A stretch of 64,000 nt of DNA from Larix kaempferi (taxonomy: Eukaryota > Streptophyta > Pinopsida > Pinales > Pinaceae), in the NCBI GenBank assembly GCA_027924585.1, contig BSBM01002100.1, positions 310,001 to 374,000 on the forward strand. Direction: 5' to 3'. Positions within the stretch are counted from its first letter, which is position 1; the number at the start of each line of letters is the position of its first letter. Below are positions 36,692-49,014 of this stretch, piece after piece. The notes beneath the pieces were generated by a model that ran no database searches, was not told the DNA's origin, and saw only the letters and a program-made list of their open reading frames with translations. Made by a program: the position numbers and the translations under genes.

Positions 36692-37160
36692 TATATACCA
36701 CAATGGAAAATTTTACATTGTATCCATCTGACGACATTCTTGTATGTCTATAAGATGTGATTAAAGTGTAATGATTTCAAAATAAGAGTTCAACCAATAA
36801 AATGTTAGAAAAATTAATTTTAATATATATATATATATATACAATAATTAAATATAAAATTAAATTTTGGCACATGCCAAAAATATTTTAAGTCAAAGCT
36901 AATTTATTTATGGTGAATTTTACATGTGCGCGGGATATATATCACAATGGAAAGTTTTATATTGTATCCATCTGGTGACATTCTTGTACATCTATCAGAT
37001 GTGATTATAGTGTAATGATTTCAAAATAAAAGTTCAACAAATAAAATGTTAGATAAATTAATTTAATAAATACAAAAGAAATACAATAAACAAATATAAA
37101 ATTAAATTTTAGCACATGTCAAAATTATTTTAAGTCAAAGCTAGTTAATATATGGCAAAT
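36692..37160. repeat. direct duplication of about 225 bp
   Basis: 36692-36917 and 36936-37160 share cacaatgga, tattgtatccatctg, gtaatgatttcaaaat and ttttaagtcaaagct in the same order, with moderate divergence. Only about 18 bp separates the copies, and a TA-rich run sits in the first. Confidence 0.8.
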
Positions 37161-37188
37161 GCATTAACGATTACATTATAACCTTGCA

Positions 37189-37437
37189 TGTTGTGGGGAT
37201 AATAATGACAACACATTAGATTTAGAACATATAGATGTATATGTATATGTGGTATTAGGTTATATTAGTTGTAGGCTATTGAGTAAATATAGCAGAGTTT
37301 GTGCGTGTAGCTTATGAAAGGATGTATCTCTACTTTAGGAAGCTACATATAAAGTAAATATAGTTTTGAAGTTACTTTGTTCTCTCTATTGTTTTAATTT
37401 AGCTCATTTACATAATTACAATTGAGTTATAGTTTCA
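37189..37437 (+). repeat. probable short copia LTR
   Basis: It begins TGTTGTGGGG and ends before a degenerate PBS (tggtatcatatc at 37438). A gag-like reading frame follows at about 37560, which fits a copia 5' LTR of about 250 bp. No second copy is visible in the window, so the call rests on position and ends. Confidence 0.5.
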
Positions 37438-38986
37438 TGGTATCATATCTACAATTGAAAGTGTATGTCATTTTGAGCTTCAAAAGGTGTAAGATAAAGA
37501 TATAGCCATGCAACAATAAAGATATGATCACGCATGATGTCATGGATCTTTAAAGGATAATAGTTTGATTTGATGGTGTTGGATTCAATGTTTGGAAAAT
37601 TCAAATGAATATGTTTTTGCTGAATAAGAACCTTGTTAAGATACTTGAAGGGATTGAGACTAAACTTGTGTAGGATGTAGACTTGATAGGGCTCGTTCTT
37701 GAATATTTTTGAGTTTAAGTGACAATGTACTATACATTTAAGTGAAGAAAAAACAACAAAAGATACTTGTGATCAATTGGTTAAAATGTATGAATTAAAT
37801 GATGTGAATACAAGATTGTATCTATGGTTAGTTTTTCCAATTAAAAATATTGGAGTCATAGAATATATTAGACCATGTACAAACTAATTTAAGTTTCTCA
37901 GAAATAAATTGGTAGCATGTGGGTTTGTGATTGCATAATAAAACATTGTATGACACTTTTAGATAGGTTGTGAGGATCCTATTAATGGTTGGTAGTAGAT
38001 TTGAACATTCAACCTAATCTAGACTTGTAGAATGTAGTACTAGCACTATTACAATTGAAGAAGTCAGAATAAACAATACGAGTTTGAACGATGAGACTCC
38101 TGCATCTCCTTTTTCAATAGTATATAAAGGAAAGTCAAGGAAAAATAATGAAAACAATTCTCATTTCTCATAGTGCAATGTCTCCAATAATAATAAAGAC
38201 AAGATGTGAGTTTGAATGATGAGACTCCTGCATCTACTTTTTGAATTGTATATAAAGGCAAGGAAAATAAGAAGAATGAAAACAATTCTCATCTCTCATA
38301 GTGCAATGTCTCCCATAAGGTGGTCAAAAAGAACGGAACATGCTTTCCTTACAGGGCTTTAGGACATTTTAAGAAAAAAAATACGAAATAGCTAGCATGG
38401 GTTGATGAGGTAAATAAAAGCAATGTCATTTTAAGATTAAATGACATTGTTTACTATCACCATGTCCTCAAATTATGGTGTTCCAAAGTGTTGGTACTTA
38501 GATTTATTAGCAACTCAACAAATTGAACTTAAGAGATCTTAATGGTTCATGTCATATAAGTAGTACCCAAAGATTGTATATAAAAAAACATGAAATTATT
38601 AGAGTTGGTAGTATTAAGATGTTTGATAGTGCATATAAATAAATCCAAAATGTATGGCATATCACTGATTTAGAAAAAATATTTTTGGTAATTAGTAAGA
38701 TTATAGATGAATGAATTGGTACAATTTGATAGTTAGGTATGTGTTTTAAGGGATGTAAAGGGAATGGATATTCTTAAATAAATTAGAGATGGAAACCCAT
38801 ATATGTTTTGTGCTTTAATATTAAGTTGCATTAACAATAACAAATAGTAATAGCTCAACTTTAGTACTTTGGCATCACATTTTTTTGTGGATAAGAGAGG
38901 AACATTCTATTACTAAAACAAGAAAATATGTACATCATGTGACAAAAAAGGTTTTCATTGAGCATAGACCATATCATCCAGAAATA
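37438..38986 (+). pseudogene. old copia gag/protease relic, copy 2
   Basis: After the degenerate PBS, gag-like sequence includes FNVWKIQMNMFLLNKNLVKI (about 37590-37650) and a broken segment with DQLVKMYELNDVNTRLYL (about 37770-37825). Further on are a knuckle remnant TCFPYRALGHF (38338-38370) and protease/pre-integrase-like stretches to about 38960. Stops and frameshifts are frequent. From 37872 it is paralogous to 2821-3931. It ends at ccact (38987-38991), where the 12.3-kb element D inserted. It is an old, dead copia, not of the family at 4672. Confidence 0.65.
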
Positions 38987-38991
38987 CCACT

Positions 38992-41219
38992 TGTAATGCC
39001 TCTCAAGGGCATTAAGAATTTTAAACTAATTAAGTATCTTTTTTTTTTTTGAAATGTACAAGAGTGTCAATACAAGCTCAATATACATCATGTAACCATA
39101 GCAATATATAAACAACACATAAGCATTTTACAATAGCGTGTAACAAATTTACAACATTCTATAAACAATTTGAAACCACAAGAAAAGTACCTCGATATAA
39201 GAATGTGATAGAGTCCAAACTGAAGCAAGCTTCCTTCTTCATCTCGAGTTCCTTCTATCTTCATTTCCCAAAGTGGAACCACGGTTTACCTCCCAGCCAG
39301 CTAGGGGCCTAGCCAGCTCCCTAGCCCCAGGAAGCCATCTAAATGGTCCCATCCAAATGGTTCTTGGCCCTCCGTGCTCGAGACCCCCAGAGAACAGAAC
39401 AATGATGCACCAGTAGGCTATGTATCAAATCTTCCAAGAGTTCTCAAACTCTTCCAACTCTTCAAAACTTCTCATACCTTAAAATACCCAAAATTCTCCA
39501 TCCTAGAATACTCTCACCAAAATAATCTTCAAGAGAAAAGAACCCCCCTCCTTCCACTCTCAAGTCTTATATTTATATCAAAAATCCTCATCATCCTCCT
39601 CATCGATCAATAAATTTCCATAAATAATAATCATCAATCAATAAATTCATTTTCTCCAAAAAATAGAAATTTGATTTAAATAATTAAAATATTAATAAAC
39701 ATGGATGCAAAGTCTCACTTGTCATGCTTCCATCTTAATGCAACTATGACAACCGTTTTCTAAAAATTTGTGCAAATCCTATCTATCCATTTATTTATAT
39801 ATCTTTTCATTCATAAGTCAAATGAGATATTTTCATATACTATATTATACTAAGACATATTTTATATTATATGTATATAATTATATATGTTATTTAATAA
39901 TCCAGTCAATTTATATAAATCTAAATCATATTAAACAAGTCAACAAACTCATACTTTCAACACACAAGTAATGCTTTCATCAATTCGTCAACCAAGTTAC
40001 TAATAGATAACATAATCATATTAATTTATTCATCGATCGACCAATCATAGTAATGTAATCACGAATTGACATATGCATGGCCAGTGCACATGTCTTAAGC
40101 GTGCGTACTAATAATCATATTTAATGCTCCTAATAAATCATTATTACATCCTCACAAACAACATATAGAAGAACAATTAAACACTGCATCATTCATCATT
40201 CATAATCATTCATATAGAAACAATAAGACAAAATTAGATAAACATAATGGTGAAATCAAACATATAATCATGATGGTTAATAACAATCAAGAACACCATC
40301 CAATCCATCATTGGTACCATCCATCACATCAGAAATCCAGCCCCCAAATCACCACTACTTCCATCTCCTGACCTCACCATCTCGTCCTCTGCTGCAATAT
40401 ACTATGGCATCGACTGCACGACCTAACCACATATAGAACCCGTAAGCGGAAGTGTCGATCAACTACATCAACCAAGCTTCCCCAGCAGGCATCCGCTAGT
40501 CGTCATCACATGTCTAGGGGAGTGCGCTACACAAACCTCCCATGACTCCAGGTTTTGGGGGATAAATGGTGGGAAATTCCTACACCCCCCCTAATGGTAC
40601 TAGGGTCAACACCCTACATTAACCATATTGTGCCATAACTGTTCTAAGGGGTCCCGTCATTGAAAAACCACTTTGGGAAAGTCGCAATTCCTGTCAAAAA
40701 TCAAACTCACCCACATGTCATAGAAATATTGGAATTCACAATTAAATAGCATGAAATTTGATATAAAATCATTATACTCATGATGTTTAATACATCTCGT
40801 GCCCCTTGGCAATATAGGAATCCTCCTATCTCATAGCCAATTAACATGTGGAATAGTTCATCATTAACATGAGACATATATATAAAGCCATACCCAACTC
40901 TTTTAAGTGTTAATCCATTTCACTAATACAACATTTACAAATAATCATGTAATTACTTTTGCAAACAACTAAATTAGCATTCCTCATATGGATATTCTAT
41001 GTTCAATTTTGAATGTTCAAATGAAATAACATATTCATTGTCATTAATAAATTAAAACATTATATTCCATTTACTGTCCACACATAGGGAGCCCATATAT
41101 TCACATAACATTAGTCTTACTCAACTTAGATGAGTCTAACATATAATAAACAAATGAAAATGTTAAGGTAATTCACATTAGAGTTTTAATTACTAAGTGT
41201 GCAATTATGGGGCATTACA
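38992..41219 (-). repeat. 3' LTR of element D
   Basis: 2228 bp, with 9-bp inverted ends TGTAATGCC/GGCATTACA, matching 49015-51252 throughout with scattered differences and small indels. ORFs such as 39374-39613 recur in the other LTR (49406-49645) and are not supported as genes. Confidence 0.93.
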
Positions 41220-41234
41220 TACACCCACCCTTCA
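41220..41234 (-). promoter_or_regulatory. polypurine tract of element D
   Basis: The minus strand reads GAAGGGTGGGTGTA directly before the 3' LTR. It is less pure than in elements A and B but correctly placed. Confidence 0.65.
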
Positions 41235-42491
41235 AGAAACTTCATCCCGAAGTTATGGTCATTTTCAATCTTAAGGAAATTTTGTTTTGATGCGATACCA
41301 TTATTCCTTCATCATAGAATACATTAACCACTCTGTTCCCACTTGACCATAACATGATCCACATGTCGATACTATCTAATTTAACTTCTTTTATCACATG
41401 GGATGTGTTATCATATTACATGTTGTAGACACAATTGGGCTAACTTTATCATGTTTATCAATTCATTTATTCCCAGTTAGTTAACATACAATCATAATTT
41501 GTTGTTGTTTTCTATATCATAGTTCATAAGAATACTTTGTCTCCCATATAACATTTCCTTAGGTTCAAGGTGTATTGTTATGACTCATTTATTGATTCTT
41601 AGCTTCATTGAATATTTTCTAACAAACATCATTTACTTCCTCATTAGTAATGTTAATTATATCCAAATTTCGACTGTATTTTAAATGAAATACTAGACAT
41701 AATAACCTAGTAGTGCTATGCCTATCTACCAAGTACACTTTATCAATTAACATTTGCGAAAGGATATCTCATACATGTGAGTCTCACATTATCCACAAAA
41801 TACTTACGATTTCAATTTTAACACATAGATCGTTTCCAACCTTATAGTTTTAACTAAATTGTCTAATAGAGTGATGAACTCATGAACATCATGAATCTCG
41901 ACCTACATATATACATAGGTACATCATATAGCTATAAGTTATATGACGAGGCTTCCACATTATCAACAATACCTTAGTCTATTTTCACAATGTGAAGGGT
42001 GCTTCTTTACTTAATGCAATTAATCGGATATGTATACCCACCACGATGCATATGACTTAGAAATGTGATACCCATACTCATCCTACTTACTTATCCAATG
42101 GTTTTGGTAAAATACACATGTTCCCACATAACTAACTTCCTCATACCTTAACGTGGGGAAAATGTGTTATTAAGCCCAAGGAATTGCTCAAATATGATTA
42201 TCCTAGGAAGTGAATCTTCGTCTACTCATAACTTAGTCAATGCAAGACATGTTTCCCGTTATGATATCCTCTTCTAATTCATATTTTAAAGTATAACTCC
42301 TTCGCTAGTCCACTATCCATGACCTTATCTCATTATTTCAAGTCTTATTAATTATAGCCAATTTATACTTTAATTTTAATTATCACTACATCTTGATTGG
42401 TGTTATATGTTCACCACCCCTCAAGGGATTGGCATAAGAAGGTCCCCTCCAATTAGGAATATTTACTAAAATATTATTAGTATTTTTCAAA

Positions 42492-42493
<2 letters not shown>

Positions 42494-42543
<50 letters not shown>
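42494..42543. repeat. (TA)n microsatellite
   Basis: About 25 uninterrupted TA/AT dinucleotides. Confidence 0.95.
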
Positions 42544-42546
<3 letters not shown>

Positions 42547-44526
42547 TTTCGGTTTCAGATTCATTACTATTGACCCTTTTACTTATTACCTAAAGTGATT
42601 AGATCCAAACATGGTCAATGTGAGGTCTAGGGTCTTCTTTGTCGTAGCTAATGAAGAGAATGCCCCTTATCGACAAGAGTATTACACGACGCATAAATGT
42701 TCAAGAATATATTTCTTATAGGGGTTCATTACTATGATCTATAAATCCCTACTATAATTATTGAGCCATCCCAATTTTGCTTTACTATTTTATTATACTT
42801 TTCCAATGTATATCATATTATTTGTTGTTTGACAATCATATCTTAATGGTACTATCTCTCTTGACTTTTTCCACGAATTCCTTTTTGGCTCTTCAAAATT
42901 TTCAATTGTATATATTTTTTTTTCCCAGTTTTGGAAACATTGACTTAATACTTACATTGTATTAATATATTTACCTTATTCATTCACTAGAAATGGTTTA
43001 GTACAAATTTTCTTAATTTTGGAAACATTGTTATTTAATTATGAGTTTGTTATCTAATTATGAGTTGTAATTCAATTACACGAGCATATATCCATTCCTA
43101 AATGTAGATCTGTTAGGCCTACATGCATCCATCAAGGGTCTAAGATTACACTAATACCTTCTCACATAGATCTACAACCATGACCTCTTTACACTTCTAC
43201 ACTATGTAGACGAAAACTCTTAATTACAAGGAATGTTCAAATATTTAAACCTTGAGATTATAAATATTTGATTCCTAAGCCATTTTGTTTATTGGGGCAA
43301 CCCAACATTTATGCTTAATATTGTATTTACATAGCTACTATTTATAGGCAAAGGTTCATGGTTTGAATAGTTTACGACAATTTGAAAAAAATCAAATATT
43401 TGTAATGCAATATGGATTTCTCTCACCTATAACATCGTAGTCACCTACAACATTATGGTAGATCCCACACCTTTTATCTATTAGAGTATGTATATACTTG
43501 TTCACTGAAGAAGCTAAAATGCACGATTCATGAAACTTCTTCAATATTCTCAAACACTACGATGTGTTTTAGGTTTTCAATACAGGGCTATCATTTATTA
43601 TTTGAACCAACGATCATATATTAGTTGAGCCAACAATTTAACCCTTCCATACTACTAACCTAAAGACTAAAATATTATAATTGATACAATTATTATACCT
43701 TTATAAACGAGGGTCATGACTACTAATGTGTAGCTCTTTCTTTCTTTTCTTTTTTCCCACCTTTTTTTTAATATTTATTTCTCAAAAATGACATTTAAAT
43801 GTCATCCTAATATCATTGTCATAACATTTAAATATAACAAAATATATACTTGTATAACTAATTCAATAATCTATTAAATAATGTTATGGATTAAATATAT
43901 AAATTTGTTAATAAATATTGTTGGAAAGTTCTTTGGGTGTTTGAAGGCTAAAAGACCAGATAAAAATAATATATATATAATGTAATTCTATTTATCTAGA
44001 TAATTGATTATTTCTTTTCATCTAATTAATTTATCTTCATATAAATGATTAGTTTTATCCTTTTTTATATACTAATCCTCTTTACAAACTCCATTTTTTT
44101 TAATTTAATATCATCTATAAAAAAAATTAATGATATATTTAACCCCTCTCTCTATATATATTCAACTACAAAATTTAAACATTGTCATATCTCAAAGTAT
44201 TTTCAAATAATAACAATAACACATTTTTGAATTAAAGGTAACAAAATGATGAAGAACCTGTACATAGTTCAATGTTTTTGTATGTGGTAAAACATCTTTC
44301 AATTTATTAATCATACCTCCTTCACAAATATTTCCAACCACATATGGCTTGTTTTATGACACTACTCCACATTATTTTCATTCTACGGTTGTGAGCTGAT
44401 TTATGTATTAATTCGTTTTTTTTTTTTTTTGTGCGTGTTTGTAATATTATGCAAAAGCTATACATTCAGGAAAAGATATAGTGGCTATGCCCCTTGACTT
44501 AAATGTAATTGTCACCCTACACTGAA

Positions 44527-44579
44527 GTATATCCTTCTTCCTCAAAATCCTGAGGTATATCCTTCTTCCTCAAAATCCT
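44527..44579. repeat. 28-bp tandem duplication
   Basis: gtatatccttcttcctcaaa and the following bases occur twice, at 44527 and 44555, without mismatch. Confidence 0.9.
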
Positions 44580-46254
44580 AGGGTCCTATTAATATCATTA
44601 CAAGTCTTTGGATCCTGATGTACATAAATAAAAAAATCATAATGTTATTATTTAAATCCTTTCTATCCTTTATATATATATATATATAGTGTGCACCACC
44701 ACATTAACATTTTTGAACAATATGTGAACACAACACTATGGCAACGCTGCAAAATGAAATACAATAAGCAATAAAAAATAAAGGGTTGCACTTAGATGAG
44801 TAAGGTCCTATCTTTGATAGACAACACCACATAGAGACGAGCCCAGTTGTCTTAATATGATAGTTGTGTCACGTGTTTGGTTGTAATTGAATAATGCACT
44901 TCTAATTGCTTCTCAAAATCAAAGATCAAATAATAAATGTTGAGACACGCTCTTCCATTTAGAAAACCACTAACTAGTCACGCTCTTGTCCCTAGAAACT
45001 AATAACTCATTCTAGCTACCGTAAGAGATCACTGACTTGACTTGAGAGATATATATGTTCTATGTACGAGATATGGATATGGACTGTGTCAAGGATATGA
45101 CCATAATCGTAGAGAATTTAATAATATGCTTTGATTCATGTGAAGTAATTGTTGTCGGTGTCAATTTAAAAGGCATGTCAAAAGTACTGAGGTGTAATTG
45201 TATCCACTATTCTCATCACGCCCTGGCCCCGCGGACCCGTGGTTCATCATTCGATCAATTAATGACGAATTCAAACACTTTGATGTGTCCCTGGAAGTCA
45301 GAGGAAATTCATTAAATAGCCACCAAACAAATGTAGACTTAAAAGATTAATAATAATAAACGAACGAGAAAATGTGCATCGGAAGTATAAGTATAAGTAT
45401 AATGTATGCAATCCACACATTGCATGTCACTAGGTTTTACATTGAGGTTGTACTAATATTGTATCTATTAATGATGTGAAAATGGAATCAAGTTCTCCTT
45501 TACGGCCAGGTTCTCCCAAAGAACTTTCTTGCCCTCTCATCACGTCCAGCAGCTTCGATGTCTTCTCGGGGAACAAAGGGAAGATGAGTTCCCGCATAGC
45601 ATCAGGAATGAGGAATGGGCATCGTTGGAAACATGCATATGTGATCAGTATCACACTTGCCAGTGAAGAAATGTGGCGAAGTCTTCTCCGTCTCTGACAA
45701 TGAGTTACTGGCATTGCAACCGAAACATATACCATTCATCCTCATCAATAGATTTTTATCCAAACTTGAGTGAATGAAGCCATCGAAATAAAATGTGTCA
45801 GCCAAGACCTCCACGGATTATTCCAGGTTCGATTTCGGAAGTGAGAGGAGGAAGAGCAGGACATATATGGCAGTGGCTATTTTGGATACTCCAGCAACTT
45901 TTACTTCCTCCTTGTGTCTTGTTGTTCTGCCATCACCATGCATCTGTTATTTATGTCCTAGGCTTCTACTCTATCTTTTTTCATCTCCATCTATCAATTT
46001 GAATTGAATCGAACCCACTAGTTTCAGGGGAAAAATGGAAGGCGGTTGACTACAGCATTTAAAATTTGAAATTTGGCATGCATTAAATGATATAGAGTAT
46101 TAGCTATTCCACCATGCCTCAATATCATGAAAATGGTGAAGTTGACGTTAACGAAGGACATCGTCCGGTTGAAGATGGATGGCCAGAAGCAAGTTGATGT
46201 GTAGCCTTGGAAAACAAAATTGAATGACAACTTGATGGAGCGGCTCGATGACCC

Positions 46255-46782
46255 ACGCCAAAATAACTTTTATGTGCAGGAAATTGCGGCAGCATGAGGA
46301 GGGTCAAGTGGAGCACCTGTGATTGATATTCATGGACAGGCAGTTGGATTGCGTGTTGTTGGCCTACTCTGAAGTTCTGTTGACTAGATACCTAGAGTGG
46401 TAAGGGCGTTGTGAATTATATAGAACTGTAAGGACGAGTGAAACAATGCTACAACTCCTATTTACTGATGTGTACCCTTCACTAAGGCGTACTCTTGTTC
46501 ACAAGGGATTCACTGAGTCATGTCTATTAGGCCTTGAACGCTATACGTAAAGGTTTGTGAAATAGGCTTCCTCTACTGGGATGGGAGTTCTTATTATAGA
46601 TCACGTGGTACCCAGAGGTTCTGCTGATAAGATGAAATTTAGAGGATGAGGATTTTCTAGTCCGAGTGAATGGTGATATTGTAACTCATTTCTAGACTGT
46701 CAATTTAGAGTTTAAGAGGGGCAGTGTTCATGTGAAATTTAGTTTGAAGGTCCAAGACCTGCATTCTAAAATCCTCATTAGA
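46255..46782 (+). pseudogene. DEG7-like protease fragment, broken
   Basis: Plant DEG7 (DEGP7) is a large Deg/HtrA-type serine protease with PDZ domains. Here QEIAAA, a stop, then GGSSGAPVIDIHGQAVGL (about 46278-46349) matches the active-site loop of the protease domain, with the catalytic Ser in GGSSG. After a deletion, RVVRAL (about 46395), LVHKGFTESCLLGLE (about 46495-46540), GVLIIDHVVPRGSADKM (about 46583-46633) and a VRVNGDIVTH segment (about 46660-46690) follow the protein's order into the PDZ region, ending near VQDLHSK (46751-46771). Several stops and frame changes are present. It runs opposite to element D, inside which it lies, so it may be a captured gene piece. I see no clean introns and no poly(A), so processed and genomic origins cannot be separated. 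Confidence 0.7.
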
Positions 46783-48994
46783 GGGTGGGCATAACTTGAT
46801 GAAGTTTTATTTGATTTTCAATTGATATAGGGTGAACGCTCTGCTGTAACCAGGTTCAAAGAGCTGCCAAGTATGGAAACATTGGTATCTTTGGAACATA
46901 ACTTTCTCAACGCATGCTCCCGGCCGCCATTAACTTGGCCTCTGAAGGGGAATCAATGCATAGAGATCGATAGTATGTTCATAACAACTAAATGACAAAA
47001 CATTGGGTAAAACACAGAGATCAACCATTATAATAGGAGACCTGTTTAATTAATATGGTAGGAGGCAACAACCTGATTAATAGAATACCCGTTACTGTAG
47101 GGAAACATTAGGTCGGTAGCTAAGGTGTTACATTCCTTGTGAATAAAAAAATAAGGTGTTACGTTATCTCCAAGCTTAGTTCTTGTAATCCAAAATGGCC
47201 TGGAAATAAAATATATAAAGAACGATATCTAAAGTGGCTTGGCTTAGTTCGAAGATGTAAAGAAGGCATGGAATGACTGCATACCTGAAACAACTAAATA
47301 GGAATGGGTATGTTAGCATTAACGAGCTTGTCCTTGGCAGCGACAACAGATACAGCATATACGGCTGCTAGAAAACATAATATAAATGGTGAGGTAAATT
47401 TAATCACGCTACCCTGTAAGTACGAGTATTACTTTAATCTTAAAAGACTTTATACTTTCATCTTAAGGATTCTTTCCTGGTTAATATTGTGGCACTACCG
47501 ATGTATTAATATTTTAATGGGTTTAGCTTCTGAGCTGGTTGAGCTCGGCAAGAAATTCGAGCGGAATTATGAGAAATGATACGTTGCATCGCTCCTGCTA
47601 TGATTTATTTTCGGCAATGTCTCCAAAGCCAAATAAAATAAGCTTGGAATACTTGCCACAAGTACTTTCCCATACTTTTACTTACCAATCATTGTCAGGT
47701 TTCATTGCCATAGACGATGGTCAGAGACAAACGGGCAAAGCCAATAGACAATCATTATCATTTTAACCCACCACTTCTTTAGGATTAATGAATGAAAGTA
47801 TAGCTTCACTATGGTGAATCATTCTTCATTTAAGTGAGCTTTCTGAGCCAGAAACTTGTAGTATCTATAAATATTTGTCTCCAAATCTAAATAAAATTTA
47901 GAACAAAAGCTCACTCTTGGTTGGGTTAATTTTCATTTTCCCATCCCAATCGTTTTATCCTTTTGGTCTCTGCTCCTCGATCTTGATCTTTTGTTGGAAC
48001 CAAGTTAATTGATTTTGTGGTTTTAATGCCGCTCTCTTTTATGCTGGTGGATCAATGGGTTAAACACTGCACTGACTCTAGATCTCGACCTACTCAACTA
48101 TTCCTTATGAAATTATTGCAGATTGTTGGAAATCTAATTGAAGAATGATGGAAGTAGTTTATCTGTTATGTGGCTGCAAAATATGGTTTAAGTATCGGGG
48201 GCATGTAAAGCCACCTAATATTGGTAAGCTCAGATGGATTTGAGTTAAATAAAATTTTTGAGTTCAAGCAAAATTTAGAGCAACATGGACGGGAAATATT
48301 AAATCCTCTTAGGGATCTAAGTTCACTCGGAAATTTTTTGTAAATGAGAATTCTGTACAACTGATATGCAATCATTTCGACACTTTAATATTAGATGATT
48401 ATGTACACAGTATTGTAAAGATAGATTTGAAGAAGACAATACTTCCAAACAGAGGCTCAAATGTTTTACCGTGGAAGAAAGCATCAGTAATTTAACTATT
48501 CCTGGGACAGTAGTGCTTTACAATGTTAGCATGTAGGAGGAAAGTTCAAGCATAATTTAACAAGTCTAGTGAACAAATTTCTGGCAACAACGCATTACCT
48601 TGCAAACTGGAAAAATTGCCTCTAACCAAGAAGCTATAAATTATCCACATTACTTTATTGAGTCTCTAAGGTTTAATTAAGTCAAGAAAATGTGGTTTAA
48701 CATTGAGTGCAATGAGAGTCGAGAGAGGTTGAGAGCACCTCCCTTGTCATCACGCATAACCTCTGGATATTTTTTAGTTTTGTTTTGTTTAGGTGGTCCT
48801 CTAATCAATGCATTACCCAACCTAGATTTGTCTATTCACTCCGATAAAACAAAAGTAATAATATACTGTAGGTGGAGGTTTCTGCTGAGTCTTTATTAAA
48901 TTCAGTTCTAACAGAGAAACTAATGGATGGAACCTAAGTATATATGCTTATTCTTTCATAATTTTAGGTAGACCCTTAAGGTTCCGGTTTTTGA
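46783..48994. other. internal region of element D, right part, no gene recognised
   Basis: This holds ORF-like pieces of unknown identity (46835-46995 plus, and 47304-47579 plus with a possible GT donor after a short open stretch). None reaches a length or motif that supports a call. Confidence 0.4.
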
Positions 48995-49000
48995 ACTAGT

Positions 49001-49012
49001 GCTCTGATACCA
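49001..49012 (-). promoter_or_regulatory. primer-binding site of element D
   Basis: The plus strand reads gctctgatacca, the reverse complement of the initiator tRNA-Met PBS, two bases from the 5' LTR. It fixes element D on the minus strand. Confidence 0.9.
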
Positions 49013-49014
49013 TG

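Larger units (their letters stand above)
41235..46254. other. internal region of element D, AT-rich, no gene recognised
   Basis: About 5 kb of AT-rich DNA without retroviral motifs in any frame I could read. It contains a long (TA)n run and a 28-bp tandem duplication, listed separately. Some less AT-rich stretches (45050-45315 and 45430-46010) have ORFs of 60-100 codons on both strands that I cannot assign. Confidence 0.5.

Noticed and set aside
37189-37437. Full young copia element
   Set aside because: Only one short LTR-like end, a degenerate PBS and decayed gag are present.
45430-45814. Minus-strand ORFs of 101 and 70 codons in element D
   Set aside because: Two overlapping frames, no domain I can name, and no support from a second copy. 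Kept only as unassigned.
46255-46782. Functional protease gene
   Set aside because: Stops, deletions and frame changes interrupt every conserved block, so only a relic is supported.
47304-47579. Plus-strand ORF with a possible splice donor (MGMLALTSLSLAATT..)
   Set aside because: The first part looks exon-like but is short, matches nothing I know, and the rest of the ORF is AT-rich read-through.
41220-49014. Coding gypsy polyprotein expected from the PPT/LTR layout
   Set aside because: I looked on the minus strand for RT (YxDD), integrase and protease motifs and found none, so no CDS is reported.
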